Positions 54,044 through 62,687 of a stretch of DNA of 64,000 nt are shown in pieces. Numbering within the stretch: position 1 is the stretch's first letter; every line of letters starts with the position of its first letter. The DNA is from Microbacterium soli (GTDB lineage Bacteria; Actinomycetota; Actinomycetes; Actinomycetales; Microbacteriaceae): positions 186,001 to 250,000 of the forward strand of contig NZ_BAABCP010000002.1 in NCBI RefSeq assembly GCF_039539005.1, read 5' to 3'. The notes beneath the pieces were generated by a model. It worked only from the letters and a program-made list of their open reading frames with translations, did no database searches and was not told where the DNA came from. Position numbers and translations under genes: made by a program.

Positions 54044-55329
54044 GCGCGCGGGTTACGCGGTCGGGCGGTGCGCGTCGAAGACCTCGACGAGCATGTCGTG
54101 GTACGCGTCCCAGTCGATCGCGTCGGCGTCCCAGTTCGCGATCTGGTCGAGGGTCTCGCCGTCGTGCTCGGTCGGCAGGTCGAGATCCTTCGAGAGGCGA
54201 TCCTCCCACTTGTCGTAGATCGAGCGGTAGTTCTCGAGGAACGCCTTCGGATCAGCGACCGTGTCGGGGGCGGAATCGGCGAGCGCCTCGTAGGCCTTCG
54301 CCTGCTCCTCGGTCACGATGTCGCGGAACGCCTCGTCCGGATCGTAGAACGTGATGCCGTTCTCCTTCTGGGCGGTGACGAGCGCGCCGTAGTTCTTCAC
54401 CCATTCCTTGCCTCGCTCGACGAGCCAGGTGGGAATGGCGTCCCAGATCGCGTCCTGCGCCTCGGCCGGCAGCGACTCGAACTTCTCCTTGTTCGCCATC
54501 GTGTACGTGCCGGCCGCGCCGTTGAAGTCCGCGAAGGTCCAGTACTTGGCGACCTCGAAGAGGCTGTAGGTGATCGCCGCGGTCGGGGTGCCCGCAACGC
54601 AGTCGACCACGCCGCGCTGGAGTCCCTCGTAGTACTCCACCGGGCTCAGCTGCACGATGGTGAAGCCGAGCTTCTCCATCTCGGGGAGGCTCGGCGGCGT
54701 CCCGAAGGTGCCGAGGCGCTTCCCCTTCGCCTCCTCCGCCGTCCGCACGGGGGTGGTGCAGATGAGGCTCGTGCGCGTGTCGGGCAGCGAGTTCCAGATC
54801 ACCATGACGTTGTTCGCGTCCAGCTCAGCCGTCAGCTCCTCGTCGCTCAAAGCCCACTCCTGCTGCGCGATGAAGCCCTGCAGGATCGAGAGCGGGTAGG
54901 CGGAGCTCGAAACCGAACCCATCGCGTTGTTCCAGTGCGCGATCGGGATTTCCGTCGGGAACGAACCCGCGCCGACGTAGCTGAGGTCGGCCGTGCCGCT
55001 CTGCACGCCGCCGAGGGAGTCCGCGGCGCCGAGCAGCGAGCCGCTGAAGAAGCCCTCGAACGTCACCTTGTCGTCGGTGGCCTCCGCCACCTCGTCCGCG
55101 AACGCCTGGAACGGGGGGCCGTTCGTCGATTCCGCCCCGACGTCCGCGTACGAGAGCGTCACCGGATCGAAGTCCGCCAGCGCGCCGGTGTCGTCGTCTC
55201 CCTTGCCGCTGTCCGCGCCGGCGCAGGAGGCGAGCAGCAGCGTCGCCGCCGCCATCAGGCCGACCGAGGAGATCAGCCTGCGCCGACGTCCGTTGAGTTT
55301 CTCTTTCATGTGTTTCCTTCCATAGTGTG
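54044..55329 (-). repeat. 1,286-bp direct repeat, copy 1
   Basis: Contains all of dctP copy 1 with 9 bp downstream and 20 bp upstream. It reads the same as 57913–59198 (offset 3,869 bp); sequences differ immediately outside both ends. Confidence 0.93.
54053..55309 (-). CDS. dctP: TRAP transporter substrate-binding lipoprotein, copy 1
   Basis: 418 residues, identical to the copy at 57,922. The signal peptide ends in LLLASC (Cys29), giving a membrane-anchored binding protein. The mature part follows the DctP fold: VTLSYADVGAESTNGPPFQAFADEVAEATDDKVTFEGFFSGSLLGAADSLGGVQSGTADLSYV, then GKRLGTFGTPPSLPEMEKLGFTIVQLSPVEYYEGLQRGVVDCV. It delivers an organic acid to DctQM. This copy lies after dctQM on the same strand (145 bp gap). 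GGAAGG precedes the ATG. Confidence 0.92.
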   Translation of the reverse strand: MKEKLNGRRRRLISSVGLMAAATLLLASCAGADSGKGDDDTGALADFDPVTLSYADVGAESTNGPPFQAFADEVAEATDDKVTFEGFFSGSLLGAADSLGGVQSGTADLSYVGAGSFPTEIPIAHWNNAMGSVSSSAYPLSILQGFIAQQEWALSDEELTAELDANNVMVIWNSLPDTRTSLICTTPVRTAEEAKGKRLGTFGTPPSLPEMEKLGFTIVQLSPVEYYEGLQRGVVDCVAGTPTAAITYSLFEVAKYWTFADFNGAAGTYTMANKEKFESLPAEAQDAIWDAIPTWLVERGKEWVKNYGALVTAQKENGITFYDPDEAFRDIVTEEQAKAYEALADSAPDTVADPKAFLENYRSIYDKWEDRLSKDLDLPTEHDGETLDQIANWDADAIDWDAYHDMLVEVFDAHRPTA

Positions 55330-55454
55330 CGCGGCCGACGGTCGTGCGCCGCTTGGATGCTCCGGTGGGATGCCGAGGGGACGTCCCACCGGAGCGAGGT
55401 CGAACTCCGACGGCCGGCGCGGGCGCGCCGTCCGAGGGGTATGGCCGGGAGGCC

Positions 55455-57518
55455 CTACTTCACGGCGGAGATGCTGGGAAGCCAGGTGACGATGTCCGGC
55501 AGGAAGATGAGCACGATCAGGAACGCGATGCTCATGAGGACGAACGGCGTCACGCCCTTGAACACGTCGATCAGGCTGATCTTGTGGCCGAGGTTCACTT
55601 CCTTGTCCTGCGCGAGCCGGTGCACGATGAACGTGAGCATGCCGACCGGCGGCGTGACCAGGGCGAGCTCGATGAGCATCACCACGAAGACGCCGAACCA
55701 GGTCATGTCCACGCCCACCGCCATCAGCACCGGCGCCAGGATCGGCACCGAGAGCAGGATGATCGACATCGACTCCATGAACATGCCGAGGATGAGGAAC
55801 AGCACCATGATGGCGATCAGGAAGACCGGGGTCGGCATGCCGATCCCCACCACCCAGTCGGTGAGGGCGCGGAGCACGCCGCTCATCGTCATCGCGCGTC
55901 CGAGCAGGTTCACGCCGATCAGCAGCAGGAAGATGCCCGCGGTCGCCGTGACGGTCTCCTGCAGCGAGCGTCCCAGGGTCTTGAAGAGCTGCTTGGGGTT
56001 CTTGCGCTCCTCGCCGAAGGCCGAACCGACGACGATGGCCGCCAGCGCGCCGAAGGCGCCGGCCTCGGTGGGGGTGAAGATGCCGGAGAGCATGCCGAAG
56101 ATGACGATGAAGATGACGACGACGAGGGGGATGATGCCGACGAGGGCGCGCAGCTTCTCCGCCATCGGCACACCCGTGGCCTTGGATCGCGGCGCGATGT
56201 CGGGCCGTACGAGGCCCTGGATGATGATGACCAGCGCGTAGAGCACCGCGACGATGATGCCCGGGATGATCGCGGCGAGCAGCTGCGGGCCGACCGCCAC
56301 CTGGGCGACGCCGGCGTAGATCACGAGCAGCACGCTCGGCGGGATGAGCTGGCCGAGCGTCCCGGCCGTCGCGACGACGCCGGTGGCGAGGCTGGGCTTG
56401 TAGCCCGCCCGCAGCATCTCCGGAATGGCCATGCGGCCGAGCGCGTAGGAGATGCCGATCGTGCTGCCGCTGGCGGCGGCGAGGCCGGCGCCGGAGAAGT
56501 TCGTCGCGACGGCGAGGCCGCCGGGCATCCAGCCGAGCCAGAGGCGCGCGGCGTAGAACACCTTGCCGGTGAGGCCGGTGCGCCAGAGCACGATGCCCAT
56601 GAGCACGAACATCGGGACGACGCTGAGGCTCCAGTTCGCCGCGGAGTGCATCGGGACCGATTCGAAGGCATCGGCGACGACGGACGTCCCCGCCAGCTTC
56701 CAGAGCCCGAGCCCGCCCGCCGCGATCATCGCGAGCGCCGTGGTCAGGCCGCACAGCAGCAGCAGCACCATGAGGGCGATGAGAAGCCCGCCCGCCGCCA
56801 CCCGCGACATCTCGACCGAGAGCAGGAGGACCACGATGACGAGCGAGGCGACCACGGCGATGGCGAGCAGCACGTTCTGCGCCGACAGCAGCGCGGGCTG
56901 CGCGACGCCCGAACGCCGCTCGCGCTTCGCGGCGCGCAGCGAGCTGGTGAGCGAGACGAGGAGCTGGGCGGCGTAGAGCCACGTGCCGAGCGCCATGAAC
57001 ACCGCGATCGGCCAGATGGGGAGCGGGAAGGAGCCGGCGAGCATCTCGCGGGCCTCGACGGAGTCGATGGCGTCGACCGTCAGGTAGTAGGCCAAGAGGC
57101 CCACGATCCCGAGGCTCGCCGCGAGGATCACCGTCTCGACGGCGGTGCGCCACGTCACGGGGAGCTTCTCGACCAGGAGCGTGACGCGGATGTGCTCGCC
57201 CTTGAACTGGGTGAACCCGAATCCGAGGAACACCGCGAGCACCATCCACCAGTTGGATACGAGCTCCAGCGTGCCCGGCAGCGGCACGTTGAAGAACGTC
57301 CGGCCGCTCGCGTCGGCGACGATCTGGAGGCCGAGGATCACGATGGCGATGCCCGCGGCGATCGCGGAGACCGACGAGATCTTCGTGATGAACCGCTCCC
57401 ACAGGGGCGCGGTCTCTTCTTCGGTGTCTTCCCGCAGGAGTGCATCGGACTCGCCGACGGCGATGTCCTCTTCCACATCCCCGGTGTTCTCGGGATGCTG
57501 CAACGACGTTGTTGTCAT
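55455..57518 (-). CDS. dctM: TRAP transporter fused small and large membrane subunits (DctQM)
   Basis: 687 residues. The N-terminal ~35–185 is the DctQ part with four helices (VILGLQIVADASGRTFFNVPLPGTLELVSNWWMVLAVFLGFGFTQFKGEHIRV). After a linker, ~210–687 is DctM (NFSGAGLAAASGSTIGISYALGRMAIPEMLRAGY, LIPPSVLLVIYAGVAQVAVGPQ, TPPVGMLTFIVHRLAQDKEVNLG). It forms a Na+-driven secondary importer with DctP. The gene sits between the two identical dctP copies and has its own upstream TTACSGTAA pair. It is intact, unlike the dctM at 38.9 kb. Confidence 0.92.
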   Translation of the reverse strand: MTTTSLQHPENTGDVEEDIAVGESDALLREDTEEETAPLWERFITKISSVSAIAAGIAIVILGLQIVADASGRTFFNVPLPGTLELVSNWWMVLAVFLGFGFTQFKGEHIRVTLLVEKLPVTWRTAVETVILAASLGIVGLLAYYLTVDAIDSVEAREMLAGSFPLPIWPIAVFMALGTWLYAAQLLVSLTSSLRAAKRERRSGVAQPALLSAQNVLLAIAVVASLVIVVLLLSVEMSRVAAGGLLIALMVLLLLCGLTTALAMIAAGGLGLWKLAGTSVVADAFESVPMHSAANWSLSVVPMFVLMGIVLWRTGLTGKVFYAARLWLGWMPGGLAVATNFSGAGLAAASGSTIGISYALGRMAIPEMLRAGYKPSLATGVVATAGTLGQLIPPSVLLVIYAGVAQVAVGPQLLAAIIPGIIVAVLYALVIIIQGLVRPDIAPRSKATGVPMAEKLRALVGIIPLVVVIFIVIFGMLSGIFTPTEAGAFGALAAIVVGSAFGEERKNPKQLFKTLGRSLQETVTATAGIFLLLIGVNLLGRAMTMSGVLRALTDWVVGIGMPTPVFLIAIMVLFLILGMFMESMSIILLSVPILAPVLMAVGVDMTWFGVFVVMLIELALVTPPVGMLTFIVHRLAQDKEVNLGHKISLIDVFKGVTPFVLMSIAFLIVLIFLPDIVTWLPSISAVK

Positions 57519-57672
57519 ATGAGTGCCTTATCGATTCGGTACTGCGATGCGCCGCGAGCAACAGCGCTCGCCATCGCGTTGAGGTGGGAGGGAGTGAAGC
57601 GTTCGGAGGCCGGGCGGGTGGCCGGTCTACTGACGAGAACTCAGGTGGGAAATGTCGGCATCGGGAATGTGC

Positions 57673-57688
57673 ATGACCTCTCTGTCAT
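57673..57688. promoter_or_regulatory. Inverted repeat shared by the two TRAP upstream regions, copy 1
   Basis: ATGAC-N6-GTCAT inside a 19-base block also present at 59360. It lies between the TTACSGTAA pair and dctQM. Confidence 0.45.
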
Positions 57689-57715
57689 TCAAAATCGCTC
57701 CGGCGCGCCACACGG

Positions 57716-57736
57716 TTACCGTATTGCTTACCGTAA
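57716..57736. promoter_or_regulatory. Paired TTACSGTAA element 4 (before dctQM)
   Basis: TTACCGTAT at 57716 and a perfect TTACCGTAA at 57728, 12-bp distance. The best-matching pair in the window. Confidence 0.7.
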
Positions 57737-57872
57737 TGTAGGAGCCGACTCTACGCAGGTGGCGAGTCCGTGTCAATTCGATTTTCGGAATCGTTGCCGA
57801 TCTGCGTCGAACGCCGGAGGCCGCGGGCGCATTCTCCCCGACGAGCGGCGGTTCGACGCCCGGATCCCCGCG

Positions 57873-57907
57873 GTGCGGTGCCCCCCGAAACCGGGAGGAC
57901 ACCGCAC
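57873..57907 (-). terminator. Terminator after dctP copy 2
   Basis: GTGCGGTG … CACCGCAC stem with an inner CCC/GGG part, directly outside the 1,286-bp repeat. Its sequence differs from the terminator after copy 1. Confidence 0.6.
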
Positions 57908-57912
57908 TTCCG

Positions 57913-59198
57913 GCGCGCGGGTTACGCGGTCGGGCGGTGCGCGTCGAAGACCTCGACGAGCATGTCGTGGTACGCGTCCCAGTCGATCGCGTCGGCGTCC
58001 CAGTTCGCGATCTGGTCGAGGGTCTCGCCGTCGTGCTCGGTCGGCAGGTCGAGATCCTTCGAGAGGCGATCCTCCCACTTGTCGTAGATCGAGCGGTAGT
58101 TCTCGAGGAACGCCTTCGGATCAGCGACCGTGTCGGGGGCGGAATCGGCGAGCGCCTCGTAGGCCTTCGCCTGCTCCTCGGTCACGATGTCGCGGAACGC
58201 CTCGTCCGGATCGTAGAACGTGATGCCGTTCTCCTTCTGGGCGGTGACGAGCGCGCCGTAGTTCTTCACCCATTCCTTGCCTCGCTCGACGAGCCAGGTG
58301 GGAATGGCGTCCCAGATCGCGTCCTGCGCCTCGGCCGGCAGCGACTCGAACTTCTCCTTGTTCGCCATCGTGTACGTGCCGGCCGCGCCGTTGAAGTCCG
58401 CGAAGGTCCAGTACTTGGCGACCTCGAAGAGGCTGTAGGTGATCGCCGCGGTCGGGGTGCCCGCAACGCAGTCGACCACGCCGCGCTGGAGTCCCTCGTA
58501 GTACTCCACCGGGCTCAGCTGCACGATGGTGAAGCCGAGCTTCTCCATCTCGGGGAGGCTCGGCGGCGTCCCGAAGGTGCCGAGGCGCTTCCCCTTCGCC
58601 TCCTCCGCCGTCCGCACGGGGGTGGTGCAGATGAGGCTCGTGCGCGTGTCGGGCAGCGAGTTCCAGATCACCATGACGTTGTTCGCGTCCAGCTCAGCCG
58701 TCAGCTCCTCGTCGCTCAAAGCCCACTCCTGCTGCGCGATGAAGCCCTGCAGGATCGAGAGCGGGTAGGCGGAGCTCGAAACCGAACCCATCGCGTTGTT
58801 CCAGTGCGCGATCGGGATTTCCGTCGGGAACGAACCCGCGCCGACGTAGCTGAGGTCGGCCGTGCCGCTCTGCACGCCGCCGAGGGAGTCCGCGGCGCCG
58901 AGCAGCGAGCCGCTGAAGAAGCCCTCGAACGTCACCTTGTCGTCGGTGGCCTCCGCCACCTCGTCCGCGAACGCCTGGAACGGGGGGCCGTTCGTCGATT
59001 CCGCCCCGACGTCCGCGTACGAGAGCGTCACCGGATCGAAGTCCGCCAGCGCGCCGGTGTCGTCGTCTCCCTTGCCGCTGTCCGCGCCGGCGCAGGAGGC
59101 GAGCAGCAGCGTCGCCGCCGCCATCAGGCCGACCGAGGAGATCAGCCTGCGCCGACGTCCGTTGAGTTTCTCTTTCATGTGTTTCCTTCCATAGTGTG
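57913..59198 (-). repeat. 1,286-bp direct repeat, copy 2
   Basis: Reads the same as 54044–55329. No target-site duplication or transposase was found at its edges. Confidence 0.93.
57922..59178 (-). CDS. dctP: TRAP transporter substrate-binding lipoprotein, copy 2
   Basis: Same 418-residue protein as copy 1, with no residue changed, here placed upstream of dctQM (403 bp gap on the same strand). This is the conventional dctP–dctQM order, so it is probably the original and the downstream copy the duplicate, though the direction of copying is not proven. Two TTACSGTAA pairs lie in its 430-bp upstream region. Confidence 0.92.
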   Translation of the reverse strand: MKEKLNGRRRRLISSVGLMAAATLLLASCAGADSGKGDDDTGALADFDPVTLSYADVGAESTNGPPFQAFADEVAEATDDKVTFEGFFSGSLLGAADSLGGVQSGTADLSYVGAGSFPTEIPIAHWNNAMGSVSSSAYPLSILQGFIAQQEWALSDEELTAELDANNVMVIWNSLPDTRTSLICTTPVRTAEEAKGKRLGTFGTPPSLPEMEKLGFTIVQLSPVEYYEGLQRGVVDCVAGTPTAAITYSLFEVAKYWTFADFNGAAGTYTMANKEKFESLPAEAQDAIWDAIPTWLVERGKEWVKNYGALVTAQKENGITFYDPDEAFRDIVTEEQAKAYEALADSAPDTVADPKAFLENYRSIYDKWEDRLSKDLDLPTEHDGETLDQIANWDADAIDWDAYHDMLVEVFDAHRPTA

Positions 59199-59361
59199 TC
59201 CCGCCGGCTGATGCACCGTGTCAATGCCCCGCGGGGTGGGCGGACGTCCGGCCGCTGCTGCGGCGAGATCGGGAGGCCGGACGGCGATCCGGGAGAAGAT
59301 GCCCCTGACGGGATACGCAGGGCTCGTGCAGGCGAACGGCTTCGCGCCACTGAGAATATGC

Positions 59362-59377
59362 ATGACCTCTCTGTCAT
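59362..59377. promoter_or_regulatory. Inverted repeat shared by the two TRAP upstream regions, copy 2
   Basis: ATGAC-N6-GTCAT, identical to 57673–57688. Confidence 0.45.
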
Positions 59378-59397
59378 TCACGGGACATGGTATCCGA

Positions 59398-59418
59398 TTA
59401 CGGTATAACTTACCGTAA
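59398..59418. promoter_or_regulatory. Paired TTACSGTAA element 5 (before dctP copy 2)
   Basis: TTACGGTAT at 59398 and a perfect TTACCGTAA at 59410, 12-bp distance. Confidence 0.7.
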
Positions 59419-59497
59419 CGCCGTCGCCGACGTTACGCAGATGGTGGATCCCTGTCAATTCGTGCGTCGGGTCATTTCGAGGGAGAAGCTCCTCGCC

Positions 59498-59518
59498 ATA
59501 CTGAAAACTTTGCGGTAA
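59498..59518. promoter_or_regulatory. Paired TTACSGTAA element 6 (before alpha/beta hydrolase)
   Basis: ATACTGAAA at 59498 and TTGCGGTAA at 59510, 12-bp distance; weaker than element 5. Confidence 0.45.
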
Positions 59519-59631
59519 CGTGCGTGTCGTCCGGGATCTCACGATCTGCCCGGCACATCCAGCGAGCAGACGGTGCCGTCCAGGAGCGGCGACACGCGCT
59601 CATTTCGACGACACACGGCGGTGCTACCTCA

Positions 59632-60516
59632 ATGGCAACAACACACTCACCCGAAACCCTCACGCTTCAGGGCAACGGACTCTCGCTGACGGGAGACTAC
59701 TGGGCCGGCAACGGCGACGCCTCGCGGCCGACCCTCATTTTCCTCCACGGGGGCGGTCAGACGCGGCACTCCTGGGACAGCACCGCGGGCAGCCTCGCGC
59801 AGCAGGGGTGGAGCTCCTACACCGTCGATCTGCGCGGACACGGGGACTCGGGCTGGTCGGAGGACGGCACCTACGCCATCGAGGACTACGCGGCCGATAC
59901 CGTGGCGCTCATGCGCTCGCTCGGCGCCGCCCGCCCCGTCCTCGTCGGCGCCTCGATGGGCGGCCTCGCCTCCCTCACGGCGCAGTCCGACCATCCCGAC
60001 CTCGCGCGCGCCCTCGTGCTCGTCGACATCGTGCCGCGCACCTCCACGGAGGGCGTGAAGCGGATCACCCAGTTCATGGTGGGCCACAGCGACGGCTTCG
60101 CGAACCTCGAGGAGGTCGCCGACGCCATCGCGGAATACACGGGTCGCGAGCGCCGGCTCAACCCGGAGGGCCTGCAGAAGAACGTGAGGCTGCGCGCGGA
60201 CGGCCGCTGGTACTGGCACTGGGACCCGCGGATGATGCAGCCCGGTCCGCAGAGCGAGGGCCGGGCCCCCGACGCGGACGCCCTCCTCGAACGCGCGTCG
60301 CGCATCGAGGTGCCGACCCTCATCGTGCGCGGCGGCAAGTCCGACGTCATCGACGAGGCGGGCGTGAAAGAGCTCGAGGGCGTGCTCAGAAGGCCCTACA
60401 GCACCGTCGTGAACGATGCGCGCCACATGATCGCCGGCGACGACAACAAGAGCTTCGCGAGCGCCGTGGACGCGTTCCTCAACGACGTCGTGCTCAGCCC
60501 CGCGGGCGACGCGTAG
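59632..60516 (+). CDS. Alpha/beta hydrolase
   Basis: A 294-residue hydrolase: oxyanion loop FLHGGGQTRHSW, VDLRGHGDSGWSEDG, nucleophile elbow GASMGGLASL (~residue 109), acid in VRGGKSDVID and histidine in DARHMIAGD. It resembles epoxide hydrolase/haloperoxidase-type members and could open a ring or ester of the island's substrate. The ATG at 59632 is the family start; an open frame continues upstream to 59524 without conserved sequence. The ribosome site is weak. Confidence 0.82.
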   Translation: MATTHSPETLTLQGNGLSLTGDYWAGNGDASRPTLIFLHGGGQTRHSWDSTAGSLAQQGWSSYTVDLRGHGDSGWSEDGTYAIEDYAADTVALMRSLGAARPVLVGASMGGLASLTAQSDHPDLARALVLVDIVPRTSTEGVKRITQFMVGHSDGFANLEEVADAIAEYTGRERRLNPEGLQKNVRLRADGRWYWHWDPRMMQPGPQSEGRAPDADALLERASRIEVPTLIVRGGKSDVIDEAGVKELEGVLRRPYSTVVNDARHMIAGDDNKSFASAVDAFLNDVVLSPAGDA

Positions 60517-60535
60517 CGGCGCGAGCCGCATTCAC

Positions 60536-60569
60536 GTGGAACGGCGCCCCCTCGGGGGCGCCGTTCCAC
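60536..60569. terminator. Bidirectional terminator
   Basis: GTGGAACGGCGCCCCC pairs perfectly with GGGGGCGCCGTTCCAC across a 2-base gap, between convergent genes, with TTTCC following on the plus strand. Confidence 0.75.
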
Positions 60570-60577
60570 CTTTCCGC

Positions 60578-61351
60578 TCACATGTTGAAGCGCTGGGCTC
60601 CGTCGATGCGGATCACCGTTCCGTTGAGGTAGTCGTTCTCGGCGATGTGCAGCGCGAGCTGCGCGTACTCATCAGCCTCGCCGAGCCGCTTCGGGTTCGG
60701 GACGATCTTGCCAAAGCGCTCCTCGATGGCCTCGCGCGGAACGTCGCCGTACGCCCGCGTGAAGAAGGTGCCGGGCGCGATCGTCATCACGCGCACGCCC
60801 GCGGGAGCGAGGTCGCGCGCGGCGGTCAGCGTGAGGCCGATGACGCCGCCCTTCGCCGCGGAGTAGTCGGTCTGGCCCACCTGGCCTTCGAATCCGGCGA
60901 TCGAAGCCGTCATGATGACGAGGCCGCGCTGACCCGATTCGAGCGGCTCGTTCTGCGACATCGCCGCCGCCGCCTGGCTCAGGATGTTATAGGTCGCGAC
61001 GAGGAAGATCTCCACGGTGCGGCGGAAGGTCTCCACGGGGTAGGGCTCCCCCTGACGGTTGACGATCCGCGCGCCCGCGGCCGGCCCGCCATGAGCGATC
61101 ACGGCGAAGCGGAGCGGGCCGAACTCCTGGGCGGCGGCGACCGCGGCCCCCACCGACTCCTCGCTCGTCGCGTCGGTCTTCACGAACTTCGCCTTGTCGG
61201 CGCCGAGCTGCGCGACGAGGTCGTTGCCGCGCTGCTCGTCGAGGTCGGCGATGACCACCTTCGCGCCGGCGTCGACGAGCCGGCGGACGGTCGCCTCTCC
61301 GAAGCCGCCGACCCCGCCGGTCACGAGCGCCGAGCCACCTGCTAGTTTCAT
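60578..61351 (-). CDS. SDR 3-hydroxyacyl-CoA dehydrogenase-like (type II HAD)
   Basis: 257 residues with a Rossmann fold: ALVTGGVGGFGEATVRRL (TGxxxGxG), VIADLDEQRGNDL for NAD binding, a catalytic Tyr/Lys in TDYSAAKGGVIGL (Y-X3-K), and APGTFFTRAYGDVPREA. The last segment matches the 17-beta-HSD10/type II 3-hydroxyacyl-CoA dehydrogenase group. It would oxidise a 3-hydroxyacyl-CoA before the thiolase step. The ATG at 61351 starts MKLAGGSALVTGG; GAGGAGAC is upstream. Divergent from the thiolase gene, with a TTACSGTAA pair between. Confidence 0.87.
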   Translation of the reverse strand: MKLAGGSALVTGGVGGFGEATVRRLVDAGAKVVIADLDEQRGNDLVAQLGADKAKFVKTDATSEESVGAAVAAAQEFGPLRFAVIAHGGPAAGARIVNRQGEPYPVETFRRTVEIFLVATYNILSQAAAAMSQNEPLESGQRGLVIMTASIAGFEGQVGQTDYSAAKGGVIGLTLTAARDLAPAGVRVMTIAPGTFFTRAYGDVPREAIEERFGKIVPNPKRLGEADEYAQLALHIAENDYLNGTVIRIDGAQRFNM

Positions 61352-61407
61352 GAACGTCTCCTCACGTCTTTGTGTCCTGGTACCGGGGAATTCCCTACTA
61401 CACGACT

Positions 61408-61428
61408 TTACGGTATAAGATTCAGTAG
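61408..61428. promoter_or_regulatory. Paired TTACSGTAA element 7 (between SDR and thiolase genes)
   Basis: TTACGGTAT at 61408 and ATTCAGTAG at 61420, 12-bp distance; the second half is weak. Confidence 0.45.
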
Positions 61429-61505
61429 AACCATACAATATGGCGGTGCAGCGGCGCATTTCTCAGGGTGGCTGCACCTCCCGGAGAAAGTTGAGCACGA
61501 ACATC

Positions 61506-62687
61506 ATGACCGATCCTGTCATCGTCGCCGGGGCCCGCACCGCAGTCGGTACGGCCAACAAGGGAACACTCGCGAACACGACGGCCGAGGAGCTCGGCCT
61601 CGCGGTCCTCACCGAGACCGTCGCGCGGAGCGGGTTGGATCCGGAGCGCTTCGATGACGTCCTCTTTGCGGAATCCCTCTACGGCGGCGGAGCCGTCGCC
61701 CGCCACGCCGCGGTCCAAGCGGGGATGCTGACCGTGCCCGGCGCCGCCCTGAACCGGCACTGCGCGGGCAGCCTCAGCACGATCGGCCTCGCGGCCGCGC
61801 AGATCAAGTCGGGCATGGAGGACGCGATCGTCGCCGGAGGCGTGCAGGCGACGTCCCTCGGCCCCGTGCTCAAGCAGCGCGTCCCCGGCCTCCGCGGCGT
61901 CTATCAGGATCCGTGGATGCCGCCGACCCACCCGAACCGGGCGGACGCGCCGAACAACGACATGTCGATCTCCGTCGGCTGGAACACGGCGAAGTACGCC
62001 GAGCTGTCCCGCGAAGAGATGGACGCGTGGGCGTTCCGCAGCCACCAGCGCGCCGTCGACGCGATCGACCGGGGCCTGTTCGAGGACGAGATCTTTCCCA
62101 TCTCGGTGAAGAATTGGAGCGGCGACACCGTCGAGTTCTCCGTCGACGAGCACCCCCGCCGCGACACGACGCTGGAACGCCTCGCGTCGCTTCGCGTCAT
62201 CCACCCCGAAATCGAGGGCTTCTCGATTACCGCCGGCAACGCGAGCGGAGTCAACGACGCGGCGGCCGCGGTCGCGGTGACCAGTTCGGATCTCGCGGCC
62301 AGCGAGGGCCTCACGCCGCTGGCGACGATCCGGGCGTGGACCGCGGTCGGCATCGATCCGGCGCTCATGGGGGTCGGCGCACTGCACGCCATCACGCGCG
62401 TGCTCGGCAAGGCCGGCATCGAGGTGCCCGACGTCGCCGTCTGGGAGATCAACGAGGCGTTCGCCTCCGTGCCAGCGGCGGCCTGCAAGCTCCTCGGCAT
62501 CGACGAGGAGATCGTGAACATCCACGGCAGCGGCTGCTCGATCGGCCATCCGGTCGCCGCCTCCGGCGCGCGGATGGTCAACACCCTGATCCGCGATCTG
62601 CAGCGGCGCGGCGGCGGCATCGGCGTCGCCGCGATGTGCGCCGGCGGCGGCCAGGCGGGAGCCCTCGTCATCGAGGTGCAGTCTTGA
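61506..62687 (+). CDS. Acetyl-CoA acetyltransferase (thiolase)
   Basis: 393 residues. The nucleophilic cysteine is in NRHCAGSLSTIG (~residue 84), NEAFASVPAAA holds the second-site residues, GSGCSIGHPVAASGARMV the His loop and CAGGGQAGALV the final cysteine. It is catalytically complete, unlike the Ltp2-like protein at 52,750. The conserved start MTDPVIVAGARTAVG fits the ATG at 61506, but GGAG lies 20 nt away and a TTG at 61491 is possible. It overlaps the thioesterase gene by 4 nt. Confidence 0.88.
   Translation: MTDPVIVAGARTAVGTANKGTLANTTAEELGLAVLTETVARSGLDPERFDDVLFAESLYGGGAVARHAAVQAGMLTVPGAALNRHCAGSLSTIGLAAAQIKSGMEDAIVAGGVQATSLGPVLKQRVPGLRGVYQDPWMPPTHPNRADAPNNDMSISVGWNTAKYAELSREEMDAWAFRSHQRAVDAIDRGLFEDEIFPISVKNWSGDTVEFSVDEHPRRDTTLERLASLRVIHPEIEGFSITAGNASGVNDAAAAVAVTSSDLAASEGLTPLATIRAWTAVGIDPALMGVGALHAITRVLGKAGIEVPDVAVWEINEAFASVPAAACKLLGIDEEIVNIHGSGCSIGHPVAASGARMVNTLIRDLQRRGGGIGVAAMCAGGGQAGALVIEVQS

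Larger units (their letters stand above)
59199..59631. other. Regulatory intergenic region between dctP and the hydrolase gene
   Basis: 433 bp between divergent genes. It contains the shared ATGAC-N6-GTCAT repeat (59362–59377) and two TTACSGTAA pairs (59398–59418, 59498–59518). A minus-strand frame beginning MNDREVMHI at 59381 runs into the dctP start (its last codons overlap ATGGAAGGAAACACATG). A similar NDREVMHI stretch occurs before dctQM, so a short leader peptide or a relic of a duplicated 5' region is possible. Confidence 0.5.

Noticed and set aside
55344..58223. A 959-codon plus-strand open frame rich in Arg, Asp, Glu and His
   Set aside because: It is the antisense shadow of dctQM and dctP, whose membrane and signal motifs are clear; high GC keeps the opposite frame open.
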